Origin: Anticarsia gemmatalis
Taxonomy: Eukaryota > Arthropoda > Insecta > Lepidoptera > Erebidae
Assembly: GCF_050436995.1 (NCBI RefSeq)
Contig: NC_134766.1
Location: forward strand, 5,084,001 to 5,148,000
Length of the DNA stretch: 64,000 nt
Reading direction: 5' to 3'
Position 1 is the first letter of the stretch. The number at the start of each line of letters is the position of its first letter. Shown piece by piece: positions 11,820 through 22,140 of this stretch. Below the pieces are notes generated by a model. It had not been told where the DNA came from, ran no database searches, and worked only from the letters and a program-made list of their open reading frames with translations. The translations under genes and the position numbers were made by a program.

Positions 11820-12015
11820 AACGCCTTAATTTTATACCGAAACGTAGTGTAAGTGAGTGTTGAGCAGTGTTTGATGTTTTTTACGGATACTTTTGTATGT
11901 GAACAAGGAATATATGTAGAATGCTACATGTGGTAGAGTGTGGTCTGCCGTGTGTGGTGGAAGAGAGCCAGTGGTAGTGTGGTGTAACAGTGGTAGAAAG
12001 TAATAAGTGCCAACC
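11820..12015 (+). other. Probable 5' UTR or leader upstream of the proposed exon
   Basis: Sequence leading into the ATG at 12016. It contains a GT-rich stretch (about 11928-12003) in which GTGGTAG or close variants recur. It also holds a short upstream ORF, ATG 11874 to TAG 11934-11936, out of frame with the main start. A donor-like GTAAGTGAG lies at about 11850, so an upstream noncoding exon is possible. The transcription start was not identified. Confidence 0.3.
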
Positions 12016-12083
12016 ATGGAGCGCTGTGATGGATTCCTGGTGTACAGAAAGCCGGTGTACAGGGTGTTCCAGTATTTGGAAAC
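12016..12083 (+). CDS. Proposed first coding exon (22 codons plus 2 nt), followed by a strong 5' splice site
   Basis: The ATG at 12016 sits in a good Kozak context (CCAACCATGG), with an in-frame TAA at 12004-12006, so this is the start of a reading frame rather than the middle of one. The frame reads MERCDGFLVYRKPVYRVFQY followed by LE and a split codon AC-. It ends at GTGAGTATAAG (GT 12084-12085), close to the consensus donor. Unspliced, it would stop at once (ACG TGA), which fits an exon better than a complete small gene. GC content is clearly above the surrounding AT-rich sequence. I do not recognise the protein and assign no function. The exon leaves phase 2, so the next exon must supply one base; no convincing partner was found downstream in this window. 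It could be a chance ATG next to a chance donor, but the combination is the best coding signal here. Confidence 0.5.
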
Positions 12084-12092
12084 GTGAGTATA
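12084..12092 (+). other. 5' splice site (donor) of the proposed exon
   Basis: GTGAGTATA directly follows the codons GAA AC. It matches the metazoan donor consensus GTRAGT. This is the only near-perfect donor I found attached to an ATG-initiated frame, and it would begin an intron of at least 52 kb on the + strand. Confidence 0.5.
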
Positions 12093-14220
12093 AGATATCT
12101 TTAAGGCGACGTTATTCATGTTAATTGAATTAAATGTAATAATAACTAAGTAAGAGACCGTAACCGACAGTACTGAATCATTAAATAATTTATCGACTGT
12201 AAATAAAACATTACTTTGCCACCGCGGGAGAAAAATGGTGTCCGAAAAGAAAACACAACTGGTTCTATTAATCAAAACAGTGAAACTTAATGGAACTTTT
12301 TCAAAAAGCAAATCAAGTAAATGATAGCGTTGTACGAACGACCTAAATTAACAAAAAACTGAATAGCTAGCTTGTTAGTATTTGATTCAATGGATATAAT
12401 CACAGGTTGCATTCGGTTGCAATTCAAAGTTAGTTAACAAACAGATACGGTGGTTAGCTTTTGGAAATCCAGCTTACACATCGGTGTTTGAAAAGGTAAA
12501 TTGAATTTGTAGAAAATTTGGTTTGTTTGTTTTTTGTTAGTGTTATAAGACTTAAATGTAGCTTTTGCTACTCTTTATACCACTTTTTCTATTATACCAG
12601 TGTTGTGTTTAAAAAACAATTTTTAAGAAAAATAAATTAGGACAACTGAATTACCGATTGAAAGACAGCGGAGGCTTCGATCCCGTTTTACCTTTTGAAA
12701 CCGAACAAACGGAGGTTTTGTATACGAAATGTTATTTTGTCTTTTCTATGGATGGATATAAGTTTCTATAAATAATAGACAACAGAAAACAGTATTTGAA
12801 GAAAATATAGACTTTAGCCTAAGACCTAACCCTGTTCAAGACGAGATACCCCGAACAGTAATAGGAATACTGACAATATCATCTTACAAAATATTACGAT
12901 CTACGAAACCATATTATATCGCTACTAATCCCTCATAATATCGAGATAATATTCCAAAGAAGTCTGTCAACAGTATAATACAATCTCTTGGACACACAAT
13001 ACCCCACAAAAGATCCTTGTAAGAAACTAGCAGATCCTTTATACAAACTTAATTTAACCTTCCTATTACTGATAGAGGCTTAGTAAATGAAGGACGGTTC
13101 AACGGGCCATTGTAATCTGAAGGCTGCATACGCACTGAAAGAGGGCTCCTCTGCACCTGAAATTTAGTCTATTAAGGCTTCAAATTAAAAGGAGTTAACT
13201 CCTTAGCGATGGTACCAAGTGTACAAAAGAAGCGATAGCTCAATTTTCTACCACTATCGACTACCGACAACCGTCATCGAGAAATTTTGTTTGAAAATCT
13301 GATCAGCGCCCCTAACGGGCGTGGTAGGAACTATTTTGACAGTACATTCTAAATGTCAAACTTGGTATTCGACGGTACAGATTATATATAATTGCGCTAC
13401 GGTTGCTAAGATTTTAGCATGCTAGTTTTGATAACCTACTGGCTAAAAATAAATTAATGAAAAACGGCTTAATGTATCGCGCTAGCCATCTATTAGTGCA
13501 TTATGCCTGCACAGCAAGATCATTTTCTTAGCGTCAGAGAAAATCCTACATCTTAGCAAAGGTACCAAGCAGTGTGAACAGTTACGAAAATATCGCTTTG
13601 TTAATTCGTAATTACTCAGCAGGTGATTAGTCAAACTCTCATCAAGCTGTTACCTATTAAAACGGACTCATGGCCTTTAAATTAAGAGGCACGTGCTGTA
13701 GGTGTCCTAGCAAGCCATGGTAAAATTCATCATCAGACCTTATGTAATATCAGACTCTACCTAGTTTTGAAAAAATTATTTATTTATTTCGGTTTCCCAA
13801 CATTTAACCTTAAATCAGCCTACTGTACATCTAATTACAGGTAAATACAGAATGCATTTTTATTTTAACACAGATACGTAACCTACTGGAAACGTTATGA
13901 GCAAGCTGTCTGTCAGTGTAGACATAGCCTTATTGGAAGTACAGAACCACCTCTCAAATTGAGACACCGCAAATAGCGAAGACCTGCATATTTGATAAAC
14001 CTCTTGTCTTCTTCTGGGCACACGATTATACACCTTATACTTAGTGGTTAGAGCTGAATTTTGACCGTGTGTTTGGCAAGTTGGGTTGCATTGATTCAAC
14101 TGAGTTATTCCTCGATTGATTGGGTTTGCAAAGGGAAGGATCTTAGGAACCTCAATTAGTGAGTAACAATTGCCTTTGGAAGCATATCAAAGCTGGATTT
14201 GAGGTGAAAAAACATCATAG
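12093..14220. other. Start of the proposed long intron; no exon seen
   Basis: Family C repeat at 13237. A weak CAG|GTAAAT juxtaposition at 13829-13836 has a poor pyrimidine tract. The 159-codon minus ORF at 11832-12311 is antisense to the proposed exon, is Thr/Tyr/Ser-rich and matches nothing. Confidence 0.4.
13237..13410 (+). repeat. Interspersed repeat family C (CTACTATCGACTAC...CTGATCAGCGCC)
   Basis: 'tttctaccactatcgactac', 'tcgagaaattttgtttgaaa', 'atctgatcagcgcccctaac', 'ggtaggaactattttgacag' and 'tacattctaaatgtcaaa' recur in order elsewhere in the window. Ends not certain; non-coding. Confidence 0.6.
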
Positions 14221-14479
14221 TTTGAGGCGCCCATAGTCAGTTGTGCTCACCAATCGGTAAGCTATCTGTAGGTTAAGCAACCCTTGGAGTGGTCATTTTT
14301 TAGATAGGTGACCGCGGTATTTGAACTGGGCGACTCCTTGTTACGGAGGGCACGTAAAAAGTCGGTTCTGGTTGTTTTCAATTAAGATAACAGTCGTTAA
14401 GCCACGTCAAAAGCCTTTGGGGCGGCTTGAACAACTTTGACACTAGGTTGACCACTAACCATACAATAAGAAGAAGAAG
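14221..14479 (+). mobile_element. 5S-rRNA-derived SINE, near full length
   Basis: The head resembles 5S rRNA over the internal promoter. 'taggttaagcaacccttgg' corresponds to the 5S A-box/IE region, and 'agataggtgaccgc' to the C-box (TGGATGGGTGACCGC in 5S). The body then reads 'gggcacgtaaaaagtcggtt', 'gataacagtcgttaagccac', 'ggcggcttgaacaactttga' and 'gaccactaaccatac', ending in (AAG)n. Orientation and tail fit a retroposed pol III transcript. Confidence 0.65.
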
Positions 14480-15354
14480 CTAGAAGTATATAGATATGTT
14501 GATGCTACTAGCATGGATACGAAGGGCTTAATAAAGGGTCTTTGAAAAAGGCTCTTCTATGTTTCAGAAATATATATTTTTTTACATAAACTAGTATCTT
14601 TTAAAAAAGGCTCTATTATAGTTCATAAATGTATTTTCCTAAAATATTTTGAATTATGTTTTGATTGAAAAGAACTTGACCGCGACCTTCATAACTTTGA
14701 CCCCTTTTTGCGTTTCCCCTCGAGACACTTGTGTCCGGTACATCTGACGAGGGTCGTTTCAATGTAGATGACCAAACACGTGCTTACATTTCACATTTAC
14801 GACAAAATATTTAGCAAAATCACAGATATATGACATTGATATAAGTTTAGAATTTTTTTCGAATTTGTTTTTTGGGTCTTATGGCTATATTAAAAAATCT
14901 GCCCTTTCACTATCAGTGATCATTTAAACAAACAAAAATCCAGACAAAATGCCAGTTTTTTAGGATACCTGCATAAAATACGTTGCTCTATTTACGACTA
15001 ATATTAAAACTATTTGTTTTCTTTTTATCTTTTCTCCAATCCGATTATAATAGTCTCCTATAAACAACATCCGTGTTTATATTCAGTGTACAGTATACTA
15101 TGACTGGTACACAATAGGTGAGGGTAAGTAAGCGCAAAGAAAACACGCCATGGTTGTGTTAGCTGAGCGTCTTCACGCCTTCAATGGGATGTAGACCCGA
15201 TATCGACGAGGAAGCGATCCTATTTACAATAGACGACACGGTATCGATACCTAGGATTAGATAGCTGCGTTATTCATTGTTATTTTAACCGACTTTTAAA
15301 ATTAGAGGAGGTTCTCAATCGTATTTACCTTTATTATGATTTCAAAGCTTTTAA
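14480..15354. other. No exon seen
   Basis: A GC-richer patch at 15130-15260 ('ctgagcgtcttcacgccttc', 'cgatatcgacgaggaagcga') is unmatched. Otherwise AT-rich. Confidence 0.45.
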
Positions 15355-15470
15355 TTAAGTAACCTCTTAAACCACGGTCGGCTATACTCGACAAATCAGA
15401 ACGTGCTCACGACTCTATATTAATGTCGACATATGCCGACGAAAGCGTCGTGAGCACTTTCTGATTTATA
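15355..15470. mobile_element. Related fold-back element sharing the ACGGTCGGCTATACTCGAC motif
   Basis: 'ccacggtcggctatactcga' is identical to the element at 55737. Arms AAATCAGAACGTGCTCACGA (from 15393) and the inverse, ending at 15467, pair 20 of 21 bases. The right half differs from the 55737 element. Confidence 0.6.
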
Positions 15471-16016
15471 TTAAATAGTTAAAGTAAATCTCTTCTCTTC
15501 TTTTCTTATTTTTTACCGATGGATTGTCATGTCTGTTTGATTTAAAACACATTTTGCTTTCAAGTTGGGTTAATTTTGTTTGGAACTTGAAATCATCGCT
15601 AATACTCGTAATGCGGATAATTTTTGTACCCATAACATTGTTTTTATACTAAGTTTATGTACTTAGATTTTAAATGTTTTAAGTACTATGGTAAATCATT
15701 ATTCAGTTGTATAGTATCTCCCTCATTACGTATTTGGTCACTAGCAGCCTTTACACATAACAGTATAACCGAAACGGTTCGCCAAAAAAGCGCGCCAATT
15801 CCAGTTTGCGTACACCAACGGAAACTGGTTGCATTGCATTCCGTAGTTTTGTCGTCATTTCAATAGCTTTTTGATGCACCGTAATGAGAAACTGGCATAT
15901 AAAGGCCTTACACACGAGTGGGATACCTTTCTGATATTGTCAAAGTCGAGAAAAGTTAGTTGAGACGTTTGCGCGTAAAAAAATCAGGATGTAATAAATA
16001 TCTTATGTGTTTATCT

Positions 16017-16088
16017 AATGACACATATCGTTTTAAACCTTTAACACGATATGTTTATGTTTAAACCTTTAAAACGATATGTGTCATT
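16017..16088. repeat. 21-bp perfect inverted repeat with an internal direct repeat
   Basis: AATGACACATATCGTTTTAA A (16017-16037) pairs with 16068-16088. Inside, 'tttaaacctttaa' occurs twice in the same direction. Confidence 0.85.
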
Positions 16089-16151
16089 TTCGTCAAAATA
16101 GATTCAGTATTTTTTTAATGAAACTGTAACAAAATGACATTAATTTTCACA

Positions 16152-16325
16152 TCTATACTAATATTATAAAGCTGAAGAGACCATTTATCGAGAAAGGCTT
16201 TAGACTATATAACATCACGCTATGGCCATTAGGAGCGGAGTAGCAACGAAAAATGTTACAAAAACGGGAAAAATATGACCCATTCTCTATTATGTGACGC
16301 AAACGGAGTTGCGCGGGTCAGCTAG
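16152..16325 (+). mobile_element. Internally deleted Helitron copy (174 bp)
   Basis: TCTATACTAATATTATAAAG after A16151, then GCTGAAGAG joined directly to 'accatttatcgag'. This removes the (TTTG)n tract and the 'cgcgctaatctcagg' block. Ends CTAG before T16326. The hairpin is slightly altered (CGCAAACGGAGTTGCG). Confidence 0.8.
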
Positions 16326-16439
16326 TTTCAAATATTAGTGAAACCACTCCTGTACTTAGAATTAGACTTGGATTGAGATTTTACGAACATTAGTTTTACA
16401 ACATTAGTTAACGGACTCAAATTAGTACTTCCACAGATA

Positions 16440-16515
16440 TTTTACTCCCCAACCCGCACTTGGCTAGCTTGGTGGACTCAAAGTCTAACCCCTCTCTCCA
16501 TAGGTAGGAAAGTAA
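16440..16515 (+). repeat. CCCAGCAGTGGGA-type repeat, left part only
   Basis: 'caacccgcacttggctagct', 'tggtggactcaaagtctaac' and 'ccctctctccataggtagga'. The right block is missing. Confidence 0.5.
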
Positions 16516-16905
16516 AGATTAAAAACAATGGGCATCTAATCTAGGCCTGACACTCCTTTAGCGGAAAGGCAATGTCAAATATTTTCAAAAATATTGACCA
16601 ATTTATTAACTTTAAAAGGTTACACTGTCACTGTCAATTCCACGCCAACTTCAGCCAATATCGTGTCGTTCCCGTGTCGTGTAATACGAAAGTTGTATAA
16701 AATCTAAGTTGTATGGAAGCATTCATACGAGTGTCGTTCGCAAACGAACACAATACGCGGCTATTGTCGTCCCACACGTCGGAATTCGCTTGATATAGGA
16801 CGCTTCGGCCACGCTCGAGTATTGGATACTTATCACTAACCATGTAGGTGTTTGATCCTCAAGTTTGTTTGGAATAAGGAAAGAAATACTTCTACCAATA
16901 GCGAA

Positions 16906-17160
16906 TCTATACTATCTATACTAATATTATAAAGCTGAAAAGTTTGTTTGTTTGAACGCGCTAATCTCAGGAACTAATGATCCGATACGAAAAATTATTT
17001 CAGTGTTAAATAGCCTATTTATTGAGGAAGGCTATAAGCTATATATCATCACGCTACGACCAATACGAGCAGAGTACCAGTGAAATATGTTACAAAAACG
17101 GGGAAAATTACGACGCATTCTCTCTTATGTGACGTAAGCAAAGTTGCGCGGGTCAGCTAG
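16906..17160 (+). mobile_element. Non-autonomous Helitron, short family copy
   Basis: The 5' terminus TCTATACTAATATTAT starts at 16915 and is preceded by a nine-base partial copy TCTATACTA (16906-16914). Ends GGGTCAGCTAG at 17160 before T. The terminal hairpin has one change (GTAAGCAAAGTTGC). Only two TTTG units. Confidence 0.8.
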
Positions 17161-18054
17161 TAAGTTAATTCGCCCAGGAACGCAATTACTATGAAAATCG
17201 TATCAACTGCGGTCTTACTAAAATGAGGTTTTGACATACGCCATTGATATGAAATATTCGTTGGTACAGATACAAAATAGCGTGTACTTGTAAATGCACG
17301 ATTCTTATTTGAAAAATATTGCTAATCTTTAACTATAATTTTGCAATCTTTTTTCATCAAATCGCTTCCGCGGCTTAGATGATAAAGAGCTATTGAAATC
17401 GACAATGATATTTTATGATAACCGCTCTGTACATTTTAAGAATCTCACGTGTATAATTTAAACCCGTACGAAGAATTTAGTGTTTTCAAACCCTAATAGA
17501 TTCTAGCCTAAAATAGACCTTATATAATTATGATAATAATACAAATAAATAATTAACGTTACTAGAAAAACGGGAACCAAAATAGCACTGATCAGAACGC
17601 ACATCTGATGTTAAAATGGAGTCTTACATCCCATACAAATAAAAAACTACAATTCGCACATTCCATAACCACATTCTTTTAAACATGTAAACTAAATGAA
17701 TACATCTGTCCACGTGTTCGCTATAAACATACATTTTCCATACATATTCCATACAAGTTTTGAATAAATATGTGTAAGTTACAGACGGTATGAGACGTGC
17801 GCCGGGCTGCCATTTGCATTTAGTTACAATATTTCAAGAATATACAATCCGACTTGAATATCTTCGATGTAACTATTGACCTGGCTTTAATTTTCAAGTT
17901 TATGTGTTTATTTATAGTTTAAAGCGTGTAGCGGATGAATTGTAACGAATATGCTTGTTGGATACGAAGTTAATGCTATCTTGAAAGAAGTGCTGCTAGA
18001 TCAGACTTTTTTGTAACTATATTGGGATCTACTAAATCGTTTACGCAATGCTAG

Positions 18055-18185
18055 TCTAATGATAATATCGGATTTACGTTCGAGAGGTCGTGGGTTCGAA
18101 CCCATCCCTTCATCAACCCATCTTTGGAATGACTTCGTCAAGGGTTGCTTAACGCACAGATCGTTTACCAACCGGTGAGCACAAT
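18055..18185. mobile_element. Junction of a tRNA-like B-box segment and a 5S-SINE head
   Basis: + strand 'gaggtcgtgggttcgaaccc' carries a canonical pol III B-box (GGTTCGAACCC). It is followed directly by the reversed 5S-SINE head: 'cccatctttggaatgactt', 'gggttgcttaacgcacagat', 'ccggtgagcacaa'. No complete tRNA could be folded from the left part. Confidence 0.45.
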
Positions 18186-19269
18186 ATTGGTAGAAAACAT
18201 GTAATACAATTACATAACAATAAAGATTTTTGCACGTAATCAATAATACTTCAAGGTTCACTTTTAGTATCATTTGTCAAACACCATGTTGTAAATAAAC
18301 GCAGGTATTATTTACTCAGTAGTTGCGAAATATTGAACTAGACTAGAAGTTTGTAATGTTTGTAATACATTCACAAATCAGGGTTTTGTTTTACTGTGGA
18401 CGAATTATGTGTTCCGAATAAAGTTACTTTGTAAAATTAATGCTTGTTTATAATATTATTTTTTAAGGGTACCAAAATTGCATTTAACAATTTTGCTGAC
18501 TTAAAGTAAACTTTTCTTTCTGATTTTACAGCTATTTCTATAGACATTAGGGTTCATGAAATTCTTCCTATTTTTTTTTAGTTTGAATGACATAAATATT
18601 TTGGTTGGTACATGGCATACATATGATTTTCGAAGGAACTTTTTAGTCAGTTGCACTCTCTGGTAAAAGTGGTAATCTAGAATCAAGAAAGGCATTCTTG
18701 GGATTTCCTGTCTAAACAACTTCGTATTATCATTGTCTTTATTGCAGAAAATTTAGAAACCTAAAGTGTTGAAGCTAATTTTAAACAAACAAAGTCATGT
18801 GCTATAATAGTATTCAATATTTCGCAAGAAAATTTGATAAATTTGCACAATAGTTAGCGCCCTATCAGATATCCTATGATACCGAACGCCGGCATTCCTA
18901 TAAAATATCTGATTACTGCACACTACACTAGAAATACTACCGATTTAGCAACTGATAAAATATTAGGTTGCATTTAGATATTTGCTACTGTTTTGTTTTG
19001 AAATAGCAGGCTTGTTAAAGTTGGGCTTATGAGTATATTGTTACTTGAAACATAGGCACGTTTTTTTACGTTTTGAGATTGTTAACAAACTTATATATGT
19101 ACATAAAATATTACCTCTTTAGGTCCGTATTATCCGTAAAGGTAAAGGCTGCAAGGACACAGAATACAATGACATAATAGTACTATATAACTGGGAAATC
19201 TGAATGAACATAAGTAAAATGCCGGTTTTAACGCAATAAAAATAAATAATAACAGATGAATATCATCAA

Positions 19270-19530
19270 CTAGCTGACCCGCGCAACTTCGCTTGCGTCA
19301 CCTAAGAGAATGGGTCAAAATTTTCCCCGTTTTTGTAACATTTTTGGTTGCTACTCCGCTCCTAATGACCGTAGCGTGATGTTATATAGCCTTATAGCCT
19401 TCCTCGATAAATAGGCTATCTAACACTGAAAGAATTTTTCAAATCGGACTAGTAGTTCCTGAGATTAGCGCGTTCACACAAACAAACAAACAAACAACCA
19501 AACTCTTCAGCTTTATTATATTAGTATAGA
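19270..19530 (-). mobile_element. Non-autonomous Helitron, short family copy, minus strand
   Basis: On the + strand it begins CTAGCTGACCCGCGCAACTT after A19269 and ends TTAGTATAGA before T19531. Both termini and the 3' hairpin are intact. Confidence 0.85.
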
Positions 19531-19918
19531 TATGAATAAAATATCAACTTTTAATATTTTCAGTCTCTCAAACATCATAAACAAACAAATCTCGTAAACC
19601 TTTTACGAAGATATTCTAAAACAATGATGGCCGATGCTCAGCAATATCATTAAACTTTATAGTAACATAACGATCGACTAAACAAACGTGCTTCTCTAAA
19701 AAACTCCTAAAACAATTTACAGAACACTTTTGAAAACACTTAACTCCCCCTTTGGGCTAAATTTAAATCGTTATGAAAACATCCTACCCTTTTTCTTCGA
19801 GTATGGTTGCCATAATATTTTAATTATTTGGGATATTATGTGCTTTTTTGTTACTTGTTACATACTAGATATTTCCAGATAGTAGTCACGTTTTTGGTTC
19901 CTGTCAATATAACTTAAT

Positions 19919-20037
19919 TTGGCGTATGGTTAACCTAGTGTCAAAGTTGTTCAAACCGCCCGAGGGCCTTTGAGGGCTTTACGACTGTTATCTTAATTGA
20001 CAACAACCGAAACCGACTTTTTACGTGCCCTCCGAAG
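19919..20037 (-). mobile_element. Body and tail of a 5S-derived SINE adjoining the tandem array
   Basis: 'ggcgtatggttaacctagtg', 'ccgcccgagggcctttgagg' and 'cgactgttatcttaattgac' match the SINE tail and body on the minus strand. The 5S-like head that should follow is repeated five times. Confidence 0.65.
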
Positions 20038-20605
20038 CACGGAGACGCCCAGTTCAAATACCACTATGCGGTCACCCATCTATGGAACGACCGCCCCAAG
20101 GTTTACTTAACCAACAGATCGTTTATCGGTGAGCGCAACGGTTGCTATCGAATACACGGAGATGCCCAGTTCAAATACCACCATGCGGTTACCCATCTAC
20201 GGAATGACCGCACCAAGGTTAACTTAACCAACAGATCGTTTATCGGTGAGCGCAACGGTTGCTATCGAATACACGGAGATGCCCAGTTCTAATACCACGG
20301 TCACCCATCTATGGAATGACCGCACCAAGGTTAACTTAACCAACAGATCGTTTATCGGTGAGCGCAACGGTTGCTATCGAATACACGGAGATGCCCAGTT
20401 CTAATACCACGGTCACCCATCTATGGAATGACCGCACTAAGGTTAACTTAACCAACAGATCTTTTACGGACCGGTGAGCGCAACGGTTGTTATCGAATAC
20501 CCGGAGATGCCCAGTTCAAATACCACCATGAGGTTACCCATCCTTGGAATGACCGCACCAAGGTTGACTTAACCAACAGATCGTTTATCGGTGAGCGCAA
20601 CGGGC
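20038..20605 (-). repeat. Tandem array of five 5S-rRNA-like monomers
   Basis: The unit start 'cggagatgcccagttc' (or a one-base variant) recurs at about 20038, 20155, 20272, 20384 and 20500, a period of 112-117 bp. On the minus strand each unit has the 5S-type A-box and IE ('gatctgttggttaag') and a C-box variant ('agatgggtaaccgc'). The shared tail 'gtgagcgcaacggttgctat' marks the junctions. Units differ by point changes and a 5-base deletion in units 3 and 4. The monomer is close to the 5S rRNA length of about 120 nt, but it is the SINE head rather than a true 5S gene. Confidence 0.75.
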
Positions 20606-21308
20606 TGTTAAATTTAATCGAATATGTGTAGCCAGCCTAACGAGTAGTTCATAAAGCACAATCAGCTGGCCACTCATTAACGCTTCACTTTACCTCACAA
20701 GTGCACTCGAGTACTGTACACCCTTCAGTTAAAACTCACCCCTTTTCGCCAGTCTCATGAAATCCGTTTTTAATGAGACCCTAGTGGGCACGCGAATTAA
20801 TAATTTGTGAAAATAAAATTGCTGTAAGTGGCTTTTGAATTCTGATATAAAAGTGACTTTTGGGACAAAAAAAAATGCAAAAGGGTCAGATTTTTCCATA
20901 GTCATTGCAAAACTTTATTTTAAAGAATGACTTAGACTTTTTTGATAGAGACTAAATATATAGAGAATCAGATATTTCTTGATATTGAATCAAATAAAAG
21001 CAAGTACTAGACATCATAGATAATCAAATAAATCCCATAATAAAGAAATATAAAACACTACAGTATGAAAATCGATGCAAAATGAATCAGTATTCATATC
21101 AGTCTATGCGTTTCATGAACGTGCCGAAGAATTTCAACTCTTCATTACTGCACATCCTTATAAATCCCATCAAAGAACGGTATTAAACTCCCACAATATT
21201 TCCATATTAAACAGGAATTTATGCATTTATGAACTATTAGTTAACGACTTTCATAAATAAATACACTTCATCACGAAAGGCTTTAGACACTAGAATATTA
21301 GTAGACTT

Positions 21309-21426
21309 ACCCCCGGTTTCTGAGCACATTTAGCGGTAGTTTATCTATTCAATAGCGTTGTTTATATGAGTTTAAAAGCTATTGAATAGATAAACTACCG
21401 TTAAATGTACCTCAGAAACCGGGGGT
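21309..21426. mobile_element. Fold-back MITE, intact copy (118 bp)
   Basis: ACCCCCGGTTTCTGAGCACA and onward pairs with the right end (TGTACCTCAGAAACCGGGGG T). The arms, about 47 bp with few mismatches, include 'agtttatctattcaatag'. A 23-base spacer separates them. Confidence 0.85.
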
Positions 21427-21805
21427 TTGAGTTTCTGTATTTGGTATGGTATAAAAACTTAGTAGAGAAGCTTGTATGCAAGTTTTGCGGCTGGCAGAGG
21501 TATACAACATTCAGAATTTAGACCCCTAAGTCTATGCTGCTAACGATGGCCAGTTTGATACCGCTGCTGTATTTTATAAATACATCATCATCATCATTGG
21601 CCTGTGTTCATCTAATGTTGATGATTCAGGCTGTTTCAGATATAGGAATATTTGTAACAAAGGAACATCTTCATTCGTGGCTTAAAAGGCCTATGCCTAT
21701 AATTACACAGACGTATTAATTATAACTTAGACAAATCACCATTTCAGGACTACTGAATTGTCAGTTTATAGTATCGGAAAGCGAACGCTTTGCATTTATA
21801 ATTAC

Positions 21806-21905
21806 TTAAAACAAAATAGTTCTCACAGAACTCGCTAACGGCGCTGAACAGCTTTTAAAACAAAATTTCTCGATATCTCAGTTGCCAATAGTAGTAGTAA
21901 GAAAC
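21806..21905 (-). repeat. Diverged family C fragment
   Basis: 'aaaatagttctcacagaact', 'aacggcgctgaacagctttt', 'aaaatttctcgatatctcag' and 'aatagtagtagtaag' keep the family order with many changes. Confidence 0.4.
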
Positions 21906-22098
21906 AGTCTGCAACTAACCGTGGACGCAAAACTTCCACAAACCGGTCTCAGTTGAAGAAGTAATTAAATAGTTTGTCACAGCATTGAATATCAAAGAGC
22001 ATAGCAAAGGAAGCAATATATCATTTACTCAGATATTCATAGACTAATTAGAGTTTCAGAGTCCATTAGCGATATTACCCTTCCCGTTGAATCCTTTA

Positions 22099-22140
22099 AA
22101 ACGGTTGCCCGGTTGCTCGGTTGCTCGGTTGCCCGTTGAG
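22099..22140 (+). repeat. Short CGGTTGC tandem motif
   Basis: 'cggttgcccggttgctcggt' continuing 'tgctcggttgcccgttg': four near-identical 8-base units. Confidence 0.8.

Larger units (their letters stand above)
15471..19269. other. No exon seen outside listed repeats
   Basis: A diverged motif 'tatcgtgtcgttcccgtgtc' at 16659 is shared with 25147. The rest is AT-rich without supported ORFs. Confidence 0.4.

Noticed and set aside
11832..12311. 159-codon minus-strand ORF, the longest in the window
   Set aside because: It is antisense to the proposed exon, low-complexity in places, without any recognisable domain, and has no splice or start context. Chance opening.
13820..13840. CAG|GTAAAT as a third ratchet point
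   Set aside because: The upstream tract is purine-interrupted, the donor is weak, and it lies only 1.7 kb from the proposed exon.
18060..18115. Possible tRNA gene
   Set aside because: Only a B-box/T-arm-like block is present; no acceptor stem, D-arm or anticodon arm can be paired.
20038..20605. True 5S rRNA gene cluster
   Set aside because: Units lack the conserved 5S ends and terminator, have a SINE tail attached, and differ from 5S rRNA outside the promoter-like boxes.
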